From Flavobacterium filum DSM 17961 (GTDB taxonomy: Bacteria; Bacteroidota; Bacteroidia; Flavobacteriales; Flavobacteriaceae): a stretch of DNA of 32,192 nucleotides. The DNA lies in assembly GCF_000425465.1 (NCBI RefSeq), contig NZ_AUDM01000020.1, positions 1 through 32,192 on the forward strand, given 5' to 3'. How positions within the stretch are numbered: the stretch's first letter is position 1; the number at the start of each line of letters is the position of its first letter. This document shows, piece after piece, positions 9,022 through 17,931 of the stretch. The position numbers and the translations under genes are program-made. The notes below the pieces were generated by a model. It was not told the origin of the DNA. It did no database searches and saw only the letters and a program-made list of their open reading frames with translations.

Positions 9022-12000
9022 TTAAAATTTAATATTACAGCCAAATAAATATTGTCTTTGTCTTGGATAGATTGCTTGATCAATACCTCCAACAATTTCT
9101 GGATCTAAACCACCATATTTAGTAATAATAAATGGATTTTGAACTCCTGTAAATACTCTTAATTTAGCTTTTCCTTCCAGCCAATTTTGGAATGTATAAC
9201 CTAGGTTAACAAAATCCATTCTCAAGAAAGATGCATTTTCAATAAACATATCAGAAACAGCTTGGTTACCTGTATAAGTTAAGAATTGAGTATTGTTTAC
9301 GTTAGTATGAAGGTTGTTGGGAACACCGTTCATAATTTCAGCATAGAAAGAATTTCTGGCTTCTAAAGCATTATAAACTCTATTTCCAACACTAGCTCTT
9401 AAATTAAAAGATAAATCGAAGTTATTATAGTTTAGATTAGAGGTAAAACCAAAAGTAAAATCTGGATCTCCATTTTTGTACAAATAACGATCTGCTTCAT
9501 TAATAATACCATCACTGTTTAAATCAGCGAATGCTCCTTCAATAGCTCTTCCGCTTTGATCATAAACTTGTTTGAACACATAAAAAGAATTTGGAGTATA
9601 TCCTTCTCTGTTAATTTGAGAAAAACCAAAACCAACATTACCTGTTAATTGATCTGCACCAGCTGGCATTTCATCAATTCTTCTTTCGAATTTAGAAGCA
9701 TTGAAATTAACATTCCAATTTAATTTCTCTCTTCTAATTACATCATAGTTAATATTTAATTCAACTCCTTTGATGGTTAAACTTCCAAAATTTTGAGGTC
9801 CTTCGTTGGTAAAGTTTGAACCATCAGAAAAAGGTGCAATTTGTAATAAATCATTAGATTTTTTTAAATAGAAATCAACAGAACCTGTAAGTCTATTATT
9901 ATTAATTCCAAAATCAATTCCAGCATTATATGTTGTAGTTTCTTCCCACTTTATTGCTGGGTTGTACCCTTGAGGTAAAGCCGGCAATATATATTCGTTT
10001 CCAAAAATATAGCTTGAATTATCTAAACCAATTAAGTATTGAGGTAAATAAATTAATGATGAATTAGCAAAACCAATCTCTTGTTGTCCAGTTACACCCC
10101 AACCTAATCTTAATTTTAAATCTGAAAGTTTAGTGCTTGATTTAAAAAAATCATTTTTAATTTTCCAAGCAAACGATGCTGCAGGAAAATTACCCCATCT
10201 GTTTTCATCTGAAAAACGAGAAGTACCATCACGTCTGAATGTTAAAGTTAACAAATATTTATCTAGTAAATTAATGTTCGATCTACCAAAATAACCAATA
10301 TAAACTTTTGGCTCGTTAAAAAAGCGAGGAGCAACAATATTATTTGGGTTTCTTAAGTTACCCGTTCCAAAACTATTCCCTTCAAATTTTTGATAAGAAT
10401 AACCCGCAGTTAAATCAAATGTTAATTTGTCATTACTCTTTGAATACACAAAATAAGTATCCAATAACTTGTTAATGCTTTCTCCATCATTATAACTGCT
10501 ATTTCCAATAAAAGCATTATTGAATCTTGGACTAGTTCTGGCAAACCTGCCTGTTACACTTTCACCGTAACCCCAATCTTTATCATAACCAAAATTGGCA
10601 ACCCATCTTAACTCCGGTAAAAAATGAAACTTGTAATCAACTTCAACATTTCCGAAGAACTTTTCATTTTTACTTGTGTTGAACGTTTGCAAAAGTTGTG
10701 CTACCGGATTAGATACCGAAATAGGTGCAAAATTTTCAATATTCGTTTCATCAGATCCATTTACCATCCATTCATAAAAACCTTCATAAGGAGAATTTGG
10801 ATTATAAACTGGTCTAGTCGGTGCCATTCTTAAAGCACCACCAACAACAAATGGAGCATTTCTTCTACCTGTGTGAGCATAATTCACATTGATATTGAAT
10901 TTTAAATGATTGTCAAATAAAGTAGGACTTGTTGACAATGATATTGTATTTCTATTCAATTTATCAGTTAACAACAATCCTTCTTGATACGTATTACCTA
11001 TTGTTAATCGAGTTGGAATTTTATTGAATAAGTTTCCTCTAACAGATAAATTATTGTCAACAAAATCTGTTCTTCTATAAATTTCTTCTTGCCAATCAGT
11101 ATTTGCATTCCCAATAAATTGCGAAATTCCATCTTCATCAAATGTAGAACCTGAAAGATAAGCACTTGTCAACTCAGGATAAAGACCCAATTGAAGAACG
11201 TTTTTAAACGCTTCTCTGTATTGAGTTGCATTCATTACGTCTACCTTATTGAAATGTTTACCACTTCCGTATTGGAAATTGTATTCAACTTCAAATTTTT
11301 TAGAGCCTTTTTTAGTAGCGATTAAAATTACTCCATTAGATGCACGAGTACCGTAAATAGCCGTTGCAGATGCATCTTTCAAAACAGAAAAAGACTCAAT
11401 ATCATTAGGGTTTAATCTATTAAGTACTCCCGTATCTGACATTGGAAGTCCATCAATAACAACTAAAGGGTCGTTGTTTGCATTTAACGAAGATCCTCCT
11501 CTAATTCTAATTTGACCTATTGAACCCGGAGCTCCACCACCTGTGTTGATTGTAACACCGGCAATTTTACCATTCAAAAGTTCACTACCGGAAACCACAG
11601 CTCCTTTGTTAAAATCTTTAGCAGTAACTGTTGTCACAGAACCGGTTGCATCTTTTTTCTTCACCGTACCATAACCAATTAATACTACTTCCTCTAATTT
11701 GGCTGTTTCTTCTTCTAAAGAAACATTCATTGTTTTTTGGTTAGTGTAAGCTACATCTGTGGTTTTGTATCCCACAAAAGAAAACTCTACTACATCACCA
11801 CTTTTTACATTTGACAGGATAAATTTACCGTCAAAATCTGTTGTAGTACCCTTAGTGGTACCTTTCACAATTACATTTACTCCCGGAAGTGGTTGGCCTG
11901 ATGTTTGATCAGTAACTACTCCATTTACAGTGCTCTGAGCAAGCATTGCAAAAGGAAGAAAAAGCAATAAAAATAACAACTTTTTAGAAATTGTTTTCAT
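9022..12000 (-). CDS. susC: SusC/RagA-family TonB-dependent malto-oligosaccharide transporter
   Basis: This 992-residue TonB-linked outer-membrane porin is the first gene of the leftward operon. It has a signal peptide (LLFLLLFLPFAMLAQ), then a carboxypeptidase-regulatory-like beta-sandwich (GVVTDQTSGQPLPGVNVIV). The junction EEVVLIGYGTVKKKDATGSV leads into the plug domain, which contains the family signature LKDASATAIYGTRASNGVIL. A 22-strand-type barrel follows, ending in an aromatic-terminated last strand (LFGCNIKF). It should import oligosaccharides into the periplasm in complex with SusD. The start is the ATG at 12000, and the upstream 225 bases hold the LacI-type operator and a motif shared with the maltose operon. 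Confidence 0.94.
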   Translation of the reverse strand: MKTISKKLLFLLLFLPFAMLAQSTVNGVVTDQTSGQPLPGVNVIVKGTTKGTTTDFDGKFILSNVKSGDVVEFSFVGYKTTDVAYTNQKTMNVSLEEETAKLEEVVLIGYGTVKKKDATGSVTTVTAKDFNKGAVVSGSELLNGKIAGVTINTGGGAPGSIGQIRIRGGSSLNANNDPLVVIDGLPMSDTGVLNRLNPNDIESFSVLKDASATAIYGTRASNGVILIATKKGSKKFEVEYNFQYGSGKHFNKVDVMNATQYREAFKNVLQLGLYPELTSAYLSGSTFDEDGISQFIGNANTDWQEEIYRRTDFVDNNLSVRGNLFNKIPTRLTIGNTYQEGLLLTDKLNRNTISLSTSPTLFDNHLKFNINVNYAHTGRRNAPFVVGGALRMAPTRPVYNPNSPYEGFYEWMVNGSDETNIENFAPISVSNPVAQLLQTFNTSKNEKFFGNVEVDYKFHFLPELRWVANFGYDKDWGYGESVTGRFARTSPRFNNAFIGNSSYNDGESINKLLDTYFVYSKSNDKLTFDLTAGYSYQKFEGNSFGTGNLRNPNNIVAPRFFNEPKVYIGYFGRSNINLLDKYLLTLTFRRDGTSRFSDENRWGNFPAASFAWKIKNDFFKSSTKLSDLKLRLGWGVTGQQEIGFANSSLIYLPQYLIGLDNSSYIFGNEYILPALPQGYNPAIKWEETTTYNAGIDFGINNNRLTGSVDFYLKKSNDLLQIAPFSDGSNFTNEGPQNFGSLTIKGVELNINYDVIRREKLNWNVNFNASKFERRIDEMPAGADQLTGNVGFGFSQINREGYTPNSFYVFKQVYDQSGRAIEGAFADLNSDGIINEADRYLYKNGDPDFTFGFTSNLNYNNFDLSFNLRASVGNRVYNALEARNSFYAEIMNGVPNNLHTNVNNTQFLTYTGNQAVSDMFIENASFLRMDFVNLGYTFQNWLEGKAKLRVFTGVQNPFIITKYGGLDPEIVGGIDQAIYPRQRQYLFGCNIKF

Positions 12001-12033
12001 ACAGTTTGTTTAAGTTAAAAATGTGTTTTAGTT

Positions 12034-12052
12034 GCTTGTATTTTACTTCGAA
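12034..12052. repeat. 19-base motif shared with the maltose operon leader
   Basis: GCTTGTATTTTACTTCGAA on the plus strand here recurs at 13373-13392 with one extra T. The two copies lie in the control regions of the two operons. It may be a common regulator site or a piece of leader RNA. Relative to the downstream genes the copies are oppositely oriented. Confidence 0.5.
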
Positions 12053-12108
12053 TGTTAAATTTAAGCAAAATTTTCATATCCCGAAATAAACATTTCTTAA
12101 AACTCACC

Positions 12109-12122
12109 CGAAAACGTTTTCG
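12109..12122. promoter_or_regulatory. Probable LacI-family operator
   Basis: CGAAAACGTTTTCG is a perfect 14-bp palindrome with the central CG expected of LacI/GalR-family operators. It lies 109-122 bases upstream of susC and about 104 bases upstream of the LacI-type gene, so it fits control of the starch operon and possibly autoregulation. No second copy was found in the window. Confidence 0.7.
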
Positions 12123-12225
12123 TGTTGAAAACTTTTAGGATAATACACATTTTTGAACTAAAAATTCCGATTCTAAAAAATAAAAATTATCTTTATTCAG
12201 AAATTATTATTTACCAAAAAACAAC

Positions 12226-13251
12226 ATGAAAAGAAAAGTAACCTTAAAGCAAATCGCTAAAGAATTAGACGTCTCCATTTCTACCGTTTCTAAATCGTTA
12301 AAAGACAGTCCGGAAATTAGTGAAGATACCCGTTTAAAAGTGCAAGCCTTTGCTAAATTATACAACTATAAACCTAATAATATTGCACTTAGTCTAAAAA
12401 ATAAAAAAACAAAAACAATCGGAATTATCATTCCAGAAATAGTTCATCATTTTTTTGCAACCGTAATTAGTGGTGTAGAAAATGTTGCCAATGAACATGG
12501 CTATAACGTAATAGTTTGTTTATCTGACGAATCGTTTGACAAAGAAGTTATTAATATGGAAATGCTTGCCAATGGCAGTATTGATGGATTTATCATGTCA
12601 TTATCCAAAGAAACCCAACAAAAGAAAGATTTTCATCATATAACAGAAGTTATCAATCAAGGAATGCCTGTTGTAATGTTTGATCGTGTTACCAATGATA
12701 TTTTATGTGATAAAGTAATTATAGATGATAATTTGTCCGCCATTCAAGCAGTTCAAACCTTAATTGACAAAGGATTTAAAAAAATTGCACTCATCACAAC
12801 TGTCGATTATGTTAGCGTTGGAAAATTGAGAACCGAAGGTTATTTGAAGGCTTTAAAATCGAATGACATTAAAATTGATGAAAATTTAATTCTTAAAATC
12901 GAAGATATTGAACACTGTGATGAAGCCATTGAAAACCTAATCAATACTCAAAAAATTGATGCTATTTTTGCCGTAAACGAACTTTTTGCCGTTACTGCAA
13001 TAAAATCAGCCCTAAAAATCGGTTTAAGAATTCCGGAAGATATAGCTGTTATTGGATTTACAGACGGAATTATTTCTAAATATTCATCTCCAAGCATCAC
13101 AACGGTAAGTCAAAACGGAATAAAAATGGGTGGGAAAGCAGCCAAAATGCTCATCGATAGATTAGAAAGCGAAGAAGAAGATGACGAACATTACAGAACA
13201 GAAGTCATCGAAACGCACTTGGTAGAAAGAGAATCTACGCCAACGTTGTAG
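12226..13251 (+). CDS. LacI/GalR-family transcriptional regulator
   Basis: This 341-residue LacI-family repressor or activator has an N-terminal helix-turn-helix (VTLKQIAKELDVSISTVSKS, residues 5-24) and a hinge helix (PNNIALSLKNKKTKTIGIIIPE). A periplasmic-binding-protein-like sugar-sensing domain follows, with motifs such as FFATVISGVENVANEHGYNV and PEDIAVIGFTDG. It lies between a leftward starch operon and a rightward maltose operon, so its effector is probably maltose, a maltodextrin or a derived sugar phosphate. Its likely operator is the palindrome at 12109-12122. LacI-type regulators are common in flavobacterial alpha-glucan loci, in place of the SusR system of Bacteroides. Effector and sign of control are inferred. 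Confidence 0.93.
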   Translation: MKRKVTLKQIAKELDVSISTVSKSLKDSPEISEDTRLKVQAFAKLYNYKPNNIALSLKNKKTKTIGIIIPEIVHHFFATVISGVENVANEHGYNVIVCLSDESFDKEVINMEMLANGSIDGFIMSLSKETQQKKDFHHITEVINQGMPVVMFDRVTNDILCDKVIIDDNLSAIQAVQTLIDKGFKKIALITTVDYVSVGKLRTEGYLKALKSNDIKIDENLILKIEDIEHCDEAIENLINTQKIDAIFAVNELFAVTAIKSALKIGLRIPEDIAVIGFTDGIISKYSSPSITTVSQNGIKMGGKAAKMLIDRLESEEEDDEHYRTEVIETHLVERESTPTL

Positions 13252-13268
13252 TTTGTGTAAACCATTGA

Positions 13269-13302
13269 TTTTATTGGTTTTAAAATTTTAAAACCAATAA
13301 AA
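13269..13302. repeat. 34-bp perfect palindrome after the regulator gene
   Basis: Bases 13269-13285 (TTTTATTGGTTTTAAAA) are the exact reverse complement of 13286-13302. It starts 18 bases after the regulator's stop. It has no T tract on either side, so it is not a textbook terminator, but the hairpin may still end or stabilise the regulator transcript. Confidence 0.6.
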
Positions 13303-13350
13303 ATACTTTCAAAAAAATTTCAAAAAAATAATTTCGCTTTAAAAAAAAAC

Positions 13351-13358
13351 TATATTTG
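13351..13358 (+). promoter_or_regulatory. -7 promoter element of the maltose operon
   Basis: TATATTTG matches the Bacteroidota -7 consensus TAnnTTTG exactly. Transcription would begin near 13364, leaving a leader of about 87 bases before the transporter start, which contains a hairpin at 13365-13407. Confidence 0.55.
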
Positions 13359-13364
13359 TACTAA

Positions 13365-13407
13365 TTATCAAAGCTTGTATTTTTACTTCGAACCAAAGTT
13401 TTGATAA
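13365..13407 (+). promoter_or_regulatory. Leader hairpin of the maltose operon with shared motif
   Basis: TTATCAAAGCTT (13365-13376) pairs with AAGTTTTGATAA (13396-13407), giving 12 bp with one G-U pair and a 19-base loop. The 20-base copy of the motif shared with the susC control region (13373-13392) makes up the top of the 5' arm and most of the loop. It would lie at the very 5' end of the transcript if the -7 element at 13351 is used. It may stabilise the mRNA or, as DNA, bind a regulator. Confidence 0.5.
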
Positions 13408-13450
13408 GCCATAAACCGCTTATCGTATTATTAATCAACTAATTACGATA

Positions 13451-14797
13451 ATGGAAAAGCGTAAGTTAAGTTTCTGGGAAATTTGGAACATGAGTTTCGG
13501 TTTCTTGGGAATACAAATGGGGTTTGCCCTTCAAAATGCAAATGCCAGTAGAATTCTTCAAAAATTTGGTGCCGATGTTCACGAACTTTCGTGGTTTTGG
13601 ATTATTGCACCACTCACAGGATTAATTGTTCAACCTATTATTGGTCACTATAGTGATAATACTTGGGGACGATTTGGAAGAAGGAAACCATTCTTTTTAT
13701 TAGGTGCCGTTCTTGCTTCTGTTGGATTGATACTTATGCCCCAATCTGAAATGTTTATCGCTTTTTTACCCGCTCTTTGGGTTGGAGCCGGAATGTTGAT
13801 GATTATGGACGTATCTTTCAACATCGCAATGGAACCCTTTCGAGCTTTGGTTGGAGATAATCTTAGAACCGATCAACGTACACTTGGTTTCAGTATTCAA
13901 ACGGCTCTAATCGGCATGGGTGCTGTGGTTGGGTCTGTTTTACCTTCTTTCTTAAAATGGATGGGCATGACAGGTGAAACCGAGACCGGTATTCCAAACT
14001 ACTTAATTTGGTCTTTTGTGATTGGTGCCATCATTTTAATTATTACCATTTTAGTTACGGTAGTTACCACAAAGGAATACTCTCCTGATGAATTAGCTCA
14101 ATTTTCAGATGAAAAAGCTCATCAAGAAGCCTTGGGTGACGAAAAACCAGCTCGATTGTTGGATATTTTTAAAGATTTTGCCAAAATGCCTACTACTATG
14201 CGACAATTAAGCATGGTGCAATTCTTTTCATGGTTTGGACTATTCGGAATGTGGGTATTCACCACTCCTGCTATCGCTCAACACATTTACGGCTTAGCAT
14301 CAGATGATGTAAAAAACCCTCTATTTGATGAAGCCGGAAACTGGGTAGGAACCTTATTTGGTGTGTACAATTTTGTATCCATGATTTTTGCGTTTACACT
14401 TCCATACATTGCTAAGCAAGTCGGCAGAAAAAAAACACATGCAATATCTTTAATTATTGGAGGAGTTGGTTTGATTTCGATGTATTTCATGCCGAATAAA
14501 GAATCCTTAATTTTTTCTATGATTTGTGTTGGAGTAGCTTGGGCGAGTATTCTTGCAATGCCCTATGCTATACTTGCCGGATCTATTCAACCTAAAAAAA
14601 TGGGAGTTTACATGGGGATTTTTAATTTCTTTATCGTTATTCCACAGATTATTAATGCCCTCATCGGAGGATTACTTGTTAAATATTTATATAATGATCA
14701 TGCCATTTTTGCTTTAGTAACCAGCGGTGTTAGTTTTTTAATTGCTGCTGCTTTAGTTTATAAAGTACAAGATGTGGATGATGTAGTACAAAAATAA
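13451..14797 (+). CDS. MFS sugar transporter (maltose uptake, SLC45-like)
   Basis: This 448-residue major facilitator protein has about 12 predicted membrane segments. The loop between segments 2 and 3 has the MFS signature GRFGRRKPFFLLG after HYSDN. The N-terminus (FWEIWNMSFGFLGIQMGFAL) is typical of a Bacteroidota subgroup related to the SLC45/glycoside-cation symporters, usually encoded beside maltose phosphorylase. It probably brings maltose or short maltodextrins across the inner membrane by cation symport, supplying the cytoplasmic phosphorylase downstream. It is the first gene of the rightward operon, and its stop overlaps the next start (TAATG at 14795-14799). The substrate is inferred from the neighbours. 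Confidence 0.88.
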   Translation: MEKRKLSFWEIWNMSFGFLGIQMGFALQNANASRILQKFGADVHELSWFWIIAPLTGLIVQPIIGHYSDNTWGRFGRRKPFFLLGAVLASVGLILMPQSEMFIAFLPALWVGAGMLMIMDVSFNIAMEPFRALVGDNLRTDQRTLGFSIQTALIGMGAVVGSVLPSFLKWMGMTGETETGIPNYLIWSFVIGAIILIITILVTVVTTKEYSPDELAQFSDEKAHQEALGDEKPARLLDIFKDFAKMPTTMRQLSMVQFFSWFGLFGMWVFTTPAIAQHIYGLASDDVKNPLFDEAGNWVGTLFGVYNFVSMIFAFTLPYIAKQVGRKKTHAISLIIGGVGLISMYFMPNKESLIFSMICVGVAWASILAMPYAILAGSIQPKKMGVYMGIFNFFIVIPQIINALIGGLLVKYLYNDHAIFALVTSGVSFLIAAALVYKVQDVDDVVQK

Positions 14798-15453
14798 TGA
14801 ATCAAAAATGTTTCATATTCGACCTCGACGGTGTAATCGTTGACACAGCCAAATATCATTATTTAGCTTGGCAAAAGATTGCAAACCAACTAGGTATCGA
14901 ATTTACGCCCGAACACAACGAAGAACTCAAAGGTGTAAGCCGTGTTCGATCACTCGACCTAATTTTAGCCTTAGGAAATATGGAAGCTTCGCAAGAAGAC
15001 AAAAACAAATGGCTCGTTCAAAAAAACGAAGACTATCTTTCCTACTTGGTGGATATGGACGAAAGTGAAATCTTGCCGGGAGTTTTACCGGTTCTCATCT
15101 ATCTGAAAGAAAACAACCAAAAAATCGTTTTAGGTTCTGCCAGTAAAAACGCAAAACCTATTTTAGAAAAAGCAAAAATTATTGATTATTTTGATGCCAT
15201 TGTGGATGGAAACGATGTGTCTAATGCTAAACCTGACCCGGAAGTTTTTATTCAAGGAGCCAAAAAAGTAAATTTTTTAAACGAAAAATGTATCGTTTTT
15301 GAAGACTCTGTTGCCGGAGTTCAAGCTGCCAATATTGCCGGAATGACTAGTGTGGGAATTGGAGAAGAAACTATTTTGCATGAAGCTCAGTTTGTTTTTC
15401 CCGATTTTACACACATTGATTTGAATTTTATACAAAACCTAATAAATAAATAG
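14797..15453 (+). CDS. pgmB: Beta-phosphoglucomutase
   Basis: This 218-residue HAD-superfamily enzyme converts beta-glucose-1-phosphate to glucose-6-phosphate. Visible motifs are FDLDGVIVDT with nucleophile Asp9 and acid/base Asp11; the cap-domain loop GVSRVRSLDL with the phosphate-binding Arg; GSASKNA, the Ser plus following Lys-type motif II/III region; and EDSVAGVQAA with the Mg-binding acidic pair. Length and motifs match the family closely. The start overlaps the transporter stop by one base, so translation is coupled. It uses the product of the maltose phosphorylase encoded next. Confidence 0.93.
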   Translation: MNQKCFIFDLDGVIVDTAKYHYLAWQKIANQLGIEFTPEHNEELKGVSRVRSLDLILALGNMEASQEDKNKWLVQKNEDYLSYLVDMDESEILPGVLPVLIYLKENNQKIVLGSASKNAKPILEKAKIIDYFDAIVDGNDVSNAKPDPEVFIQGAKKVNFLNEKCIVFEDSVAGVQAANIAGMTSVGIGEETILHEAQFVFPDFTHIDLNFIQNLINK

Positions 15454-15495
15454 TAAAATTTTAATGTTTTTGATTTTTAAAAACTTGAAACTTGA

Positions 15496-15511
15496 CTCGA
15501 GACGAAGTCGA
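15496..15511. repeat. Short GC-richer dispersed motif in the pgmB-malP gap
   Basis: CTCGAGACGAAGTCGA lies in the 93-base gap between pgmB and the phosphorylase gene. A shortened relative (CTCGAGCGAAGCGA) lies at 24802-24815, just before the truncated RHS gene. Such motifs are scattered in flavobacterial intergenic DNA; their role is unknown. Confidence 0.35.
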
Positions 15512-15546
15512 ACAGAGCGTAAGCTAAACTTTTTAAACTAAATTTA

Positions 15547-17850
15547 ATGAACCAAGATTATATCATACCAGATAACTGGTCGATTATTGAAGAAGGATTT
15601 GAGCAAGACCTGGTTAAGTCTTCCGAAAGTTTGTTCAGCATTGGAAACGGTGCGATGGGACAACGTGCGAATTTTGAAGAAAAGTATTCCGGAAAAACCT
15701 TCCAAGGAAGTTATATTGCCGGAATTTATTATCCCGATAAAACCAAAGTGGGTTGGTGGAAAAACGGTTATCCTGAGTATTTTGCCAAAGTACTAAATGC
15801 TCCCAATTGGATTGGCATTAACATCGAAATCAACGGTGAAAATTTGGATTTGACTAATTGTGCAGCAGTGAAAAATTTCCGCAGAGAATTGAATATGAAA
15901 GAAGGCTGGTATCATCGTTCTTTCCTGGCAACACTTCAAAATGGGACTGAAATTGAAGTGCAAGTACGTCGTTTTCTTTCATTGGATTTGGATGAAGTGG
16001 GTGTAATAAATTATCAAGTTACCCCTTTGAATCAGGATGCCAAAATTGTTTTCAAACCGTATATCGATGCAGGAGTTCATAACGAAGATGCCAACTGGGA
16101 AGAAAAATTCTGGGAACCATTACACGTAAAAAATAGTGCAAACGAAGCTTTTGTAACGGCAAGAACGTTCAAAACGAATTTTACGGCAACCACATTCATG
16201 CACAATTCTATTTTGATGAATGGGAAAAATGTAAATCCTTCCCCATCGAATGTTGCCTCTTCACATGATAAAATTGAATTTTCATATGAAGTTTCAATTG
16301 CCAAAAATCAATCGGCTACTATTCAAAAAATAGGTGGTTACACGGTTTCGATGAACCATGAAAATACTGAAGAAGCGGCTAAAAATGTAGTTTCAAAAGC
16401 CGTTTCTATTGGTTATGACCAATTATTAGCCAATCAAATTCAAGCTTGGGCAAAAATTTGGGAAATGAGCGATATTACCATTGATGGCGATGTGAAAGCT
16501 CAACAGGGGATTCGTTTCAATATTTTCCAATTAAATCAAACGTATTTAGGAAAAGATTCTCGTTTGAATATTGGTCCGAAAGGATTTACCGGAGAAAAAT
16601 ACGGCGGATCAACGTATTGGGATACCGAAGCGTATTGCATTCCGTTTTATATGGCAACCAAAGACCAGCAAGTTGCCCGAAATTTATTGACTTATCGTTA
16701 TAATCAATTGGATAAAGCGATTGAAAATGCCGGAAAACTAGGCTTCAAAAATGGTGCAGCTTTGTATCCGATGGTAACCATGAACGGCGAAGAATGTCAT
16801 AACGAATGGGAAATTACGTTTGAAGAAATTCACCGTAATGGAGCTATTGCTTTTGCCATTTTTAACTATTATCGTTTTACGGGAGATTACAGCTATATTC
16901 CTGAAAAAGGTCTGGAAGTTTTAATCGGAATTGCTAGATTTTGGCACCAAAGAGCCACCTACTCTACCTACCGTAATCAGTATGTGATTTTAGGTGTTAC
17001 GGGTCCAAATGAATATGAAAATAACGTAAACAATAATTTTTATACCAATTATATTGCCAAGTGGTGTATTGATTATACGGTAGAACAAATTCAAAAAATT
17101 GAAAAAGAATATTCGTCCGATTATACCCGAATTCTAAACAAAGTAAAACTTTCTACCGCGGAAATCAACCATTGGAAAGAAGTGGCGGATAATATGTATT
17201 TCCCCTATTCAGAAGAACATGGCGTTTATTTGCAACAAGATGGATTTTTGGATAAAGAGTTAGTAAAAGTGCATGATTTAGATAAGAGTCAGCGACCGAT
17301 TAACCAAAAATGGTCGTGGGATCGAATTTTACGTTCCCCTTACATCAAACAAGCTGATACGTTACAAGGATTCTACTTTTTTGAAGATCATTTCAGCAAA
17401 GAACAATTGGAGAAACATTTTGACTTTTATGAGCCATTTACGGTTCACGAAAGTTCACTTTCTCCCTGTGTTCACTCCATTCAAGCCGCAGTTTTAGGTA
17501 GAATGGAACAAGCGTATACATTCTATTTACGTACTTCCCGCTTGGATTTAGATGATTACAACAAAGAAGTACACGAAGGATTACACATTACTTCGATGGC
17601 CGGAACGTGGATGAGTATAGTAGAAGGTTTTGGCGGTATGCGTGTAAAAAATGAAACGCTACACTTTGAACCGAAAATACCGGCTCAATGGAAAGGCTAT
17701 TCGTTTAAAATTAATTTCAGAAATCAAATCTTGAAAGTTTCTGTTCATGCCAATGAAACCAAATTTTCATTAGAAGGCGAAAAACCGATTACAGTTTTTG
17801 TCAACGGAAAAGAGGTTTTAGTGGAACCGGATAGTTTGGTTACTGTTTAG
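15547..17850 (+). CDS. malP: Maltose phosphorylase (GH65)
   Basis: This 767-residue cytoplasmic GH65 phosphorylase has no signal peptide. It splits maltose with phosphate into glucose and beta-glucose-1-phosphate. The N-terminal beta-sandwich begins with the GH65 signature SIGNGAMGQRANFEE. The (alpha/alpha)6 barrel carries the general acid E489 in TGPNEYENN and the substrate loop around H418 (CHNEWEITFEE), which matches maltose rather than trehalose or kojibiose phosphorylases in the loop known to set acceptor specificity. The phosphate-binding region includes KQADTLQGFYFF and HESSLSPCVHS. Length is standard for the family. With pgmB next to it, the pair makes a phosphorolytic maltose route that saves one ATP per maltose. 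Specificity is inferred from sequence and context. Confidence 0.92.
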   Translation: MNQDYIIPDNWSIIEEGFEQDLVKSSESLFSIGNGAMGQRANFEEKYSGKTFQGSYIAGIYYPDKTKVGWWKNGYPEYFAKVLNAPNWIGINIEINGENLDLTNCAAVKNFRRELNMKEGWYHRSFLATLQNGTEIEVQVRRFLSLDLDEVGVINYQVTPLNQDAKIVFKPYIDAGVHNEDANWEEKFWEPLHVKNSANEAFVTARTFKTNFTATTFMHNSILMNGKNVNPSPSNVASSHDKIEFSYEVSIAKNQSATIQKIGGYTVSMNHENTEEAAKNVVSKAVSIGYDQLLANQIQAWAKIWEMSDITIDGDVKAQQGIRFNIFQLNQTYLGKDSRLNIGPKGFTGEKYGGSTYWDTEAYCIPFYMATKDQQVARNLLTYRYNQLDKAIENAGKLGFKNGAALYPMVTMNGEECHNEWEITFEEIHRNGAIAFAIFNYYRFTGDYSYIPEKGLEVLIGIARFWHQRATYSTYRNQYVILGVTGPNEYENNVNNNFYTNYIAKWCIDYTVEQIQKIEKEYSSDYTRILNKVKLSTAEINHWKEVADNMYFPYSEEHGVYLQQDGFLDKELVKVHDLDKSQRPINQKWSWDRILRSPYIKQADTLQGFYFFEDHFSKEQLEKHFDFYEPFTVHESSLSPCVHSIQAAVLGRMEQAYTFYLRTSRLDLDDYNKEVHEGLHITSMAGTWMSIVEGFGGMRVKNETLHFEPKIPAQWKGYSFKINFRNQILKVSVHANETKFSLEGEKPITVFVNGKEVLVEPDSLVTV

Positions 17851-17854
17851 TTTT

Positions 17855-17885
17855 AACATTAAGAAGTTAAGGTTGTTTCATTAAG
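17855..17885. repeat. Left inverted-repeat arm of the GxxExxY cassette
   Basis: This 31-base arm begins AACATTAAGAAGTTAAGG. Its reverse complement occurs at 18366-18396 with 28 of 31 bases matching; the first 18 are exact, then 3 differ and 10 match. It starts 5 bases after the phosphorylase stop codon. Confidence 0.8.
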
Positions 17886-17901
17886 AAAATTAAAAAACAT
17901 G

Positions 17902-17920
17902 AAGCAACCTTTGCTTTTTT
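17902..17920 (+). other. Small hairpin with T tract before the GxxExxY gene
   Basis: AAGCAA (17902-17907) pairs with TTGCTT (17911-17916) around CCT, followed by four more T. The 6-bp stem is weak for a terminator and is inside the cassette. It may attenuate read-through from the phosphorylase gene. Confidence 0.35.
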
Positions 17921-17931
17921 AAATAACAAAT

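Larger units (their letters stand above)
12001..12225. promoter_or_regulatory. Divergent control region between susC and the LacI-type gene
   Basis: This 225-base AT-rich region holds no gene. It contains the palindrome at 12109-12122, the 19-base motif at 12034-12052 shared with the maltose operon leader, and TATCTTTA at 12188-12195, one base off the Bacteroidota -7 element TAnnTTTG and 31 bases before the regulator's ATG. I could not find an exact -7 element for susC. Confidence 0.6.

Noticed and set aside
9012..9095. Longer SusD start at 9095
   Set aside because: It would overlap the end of susC and hide the lipoprotein signal. The start at 9011 has a clear lipobox at Cys20.
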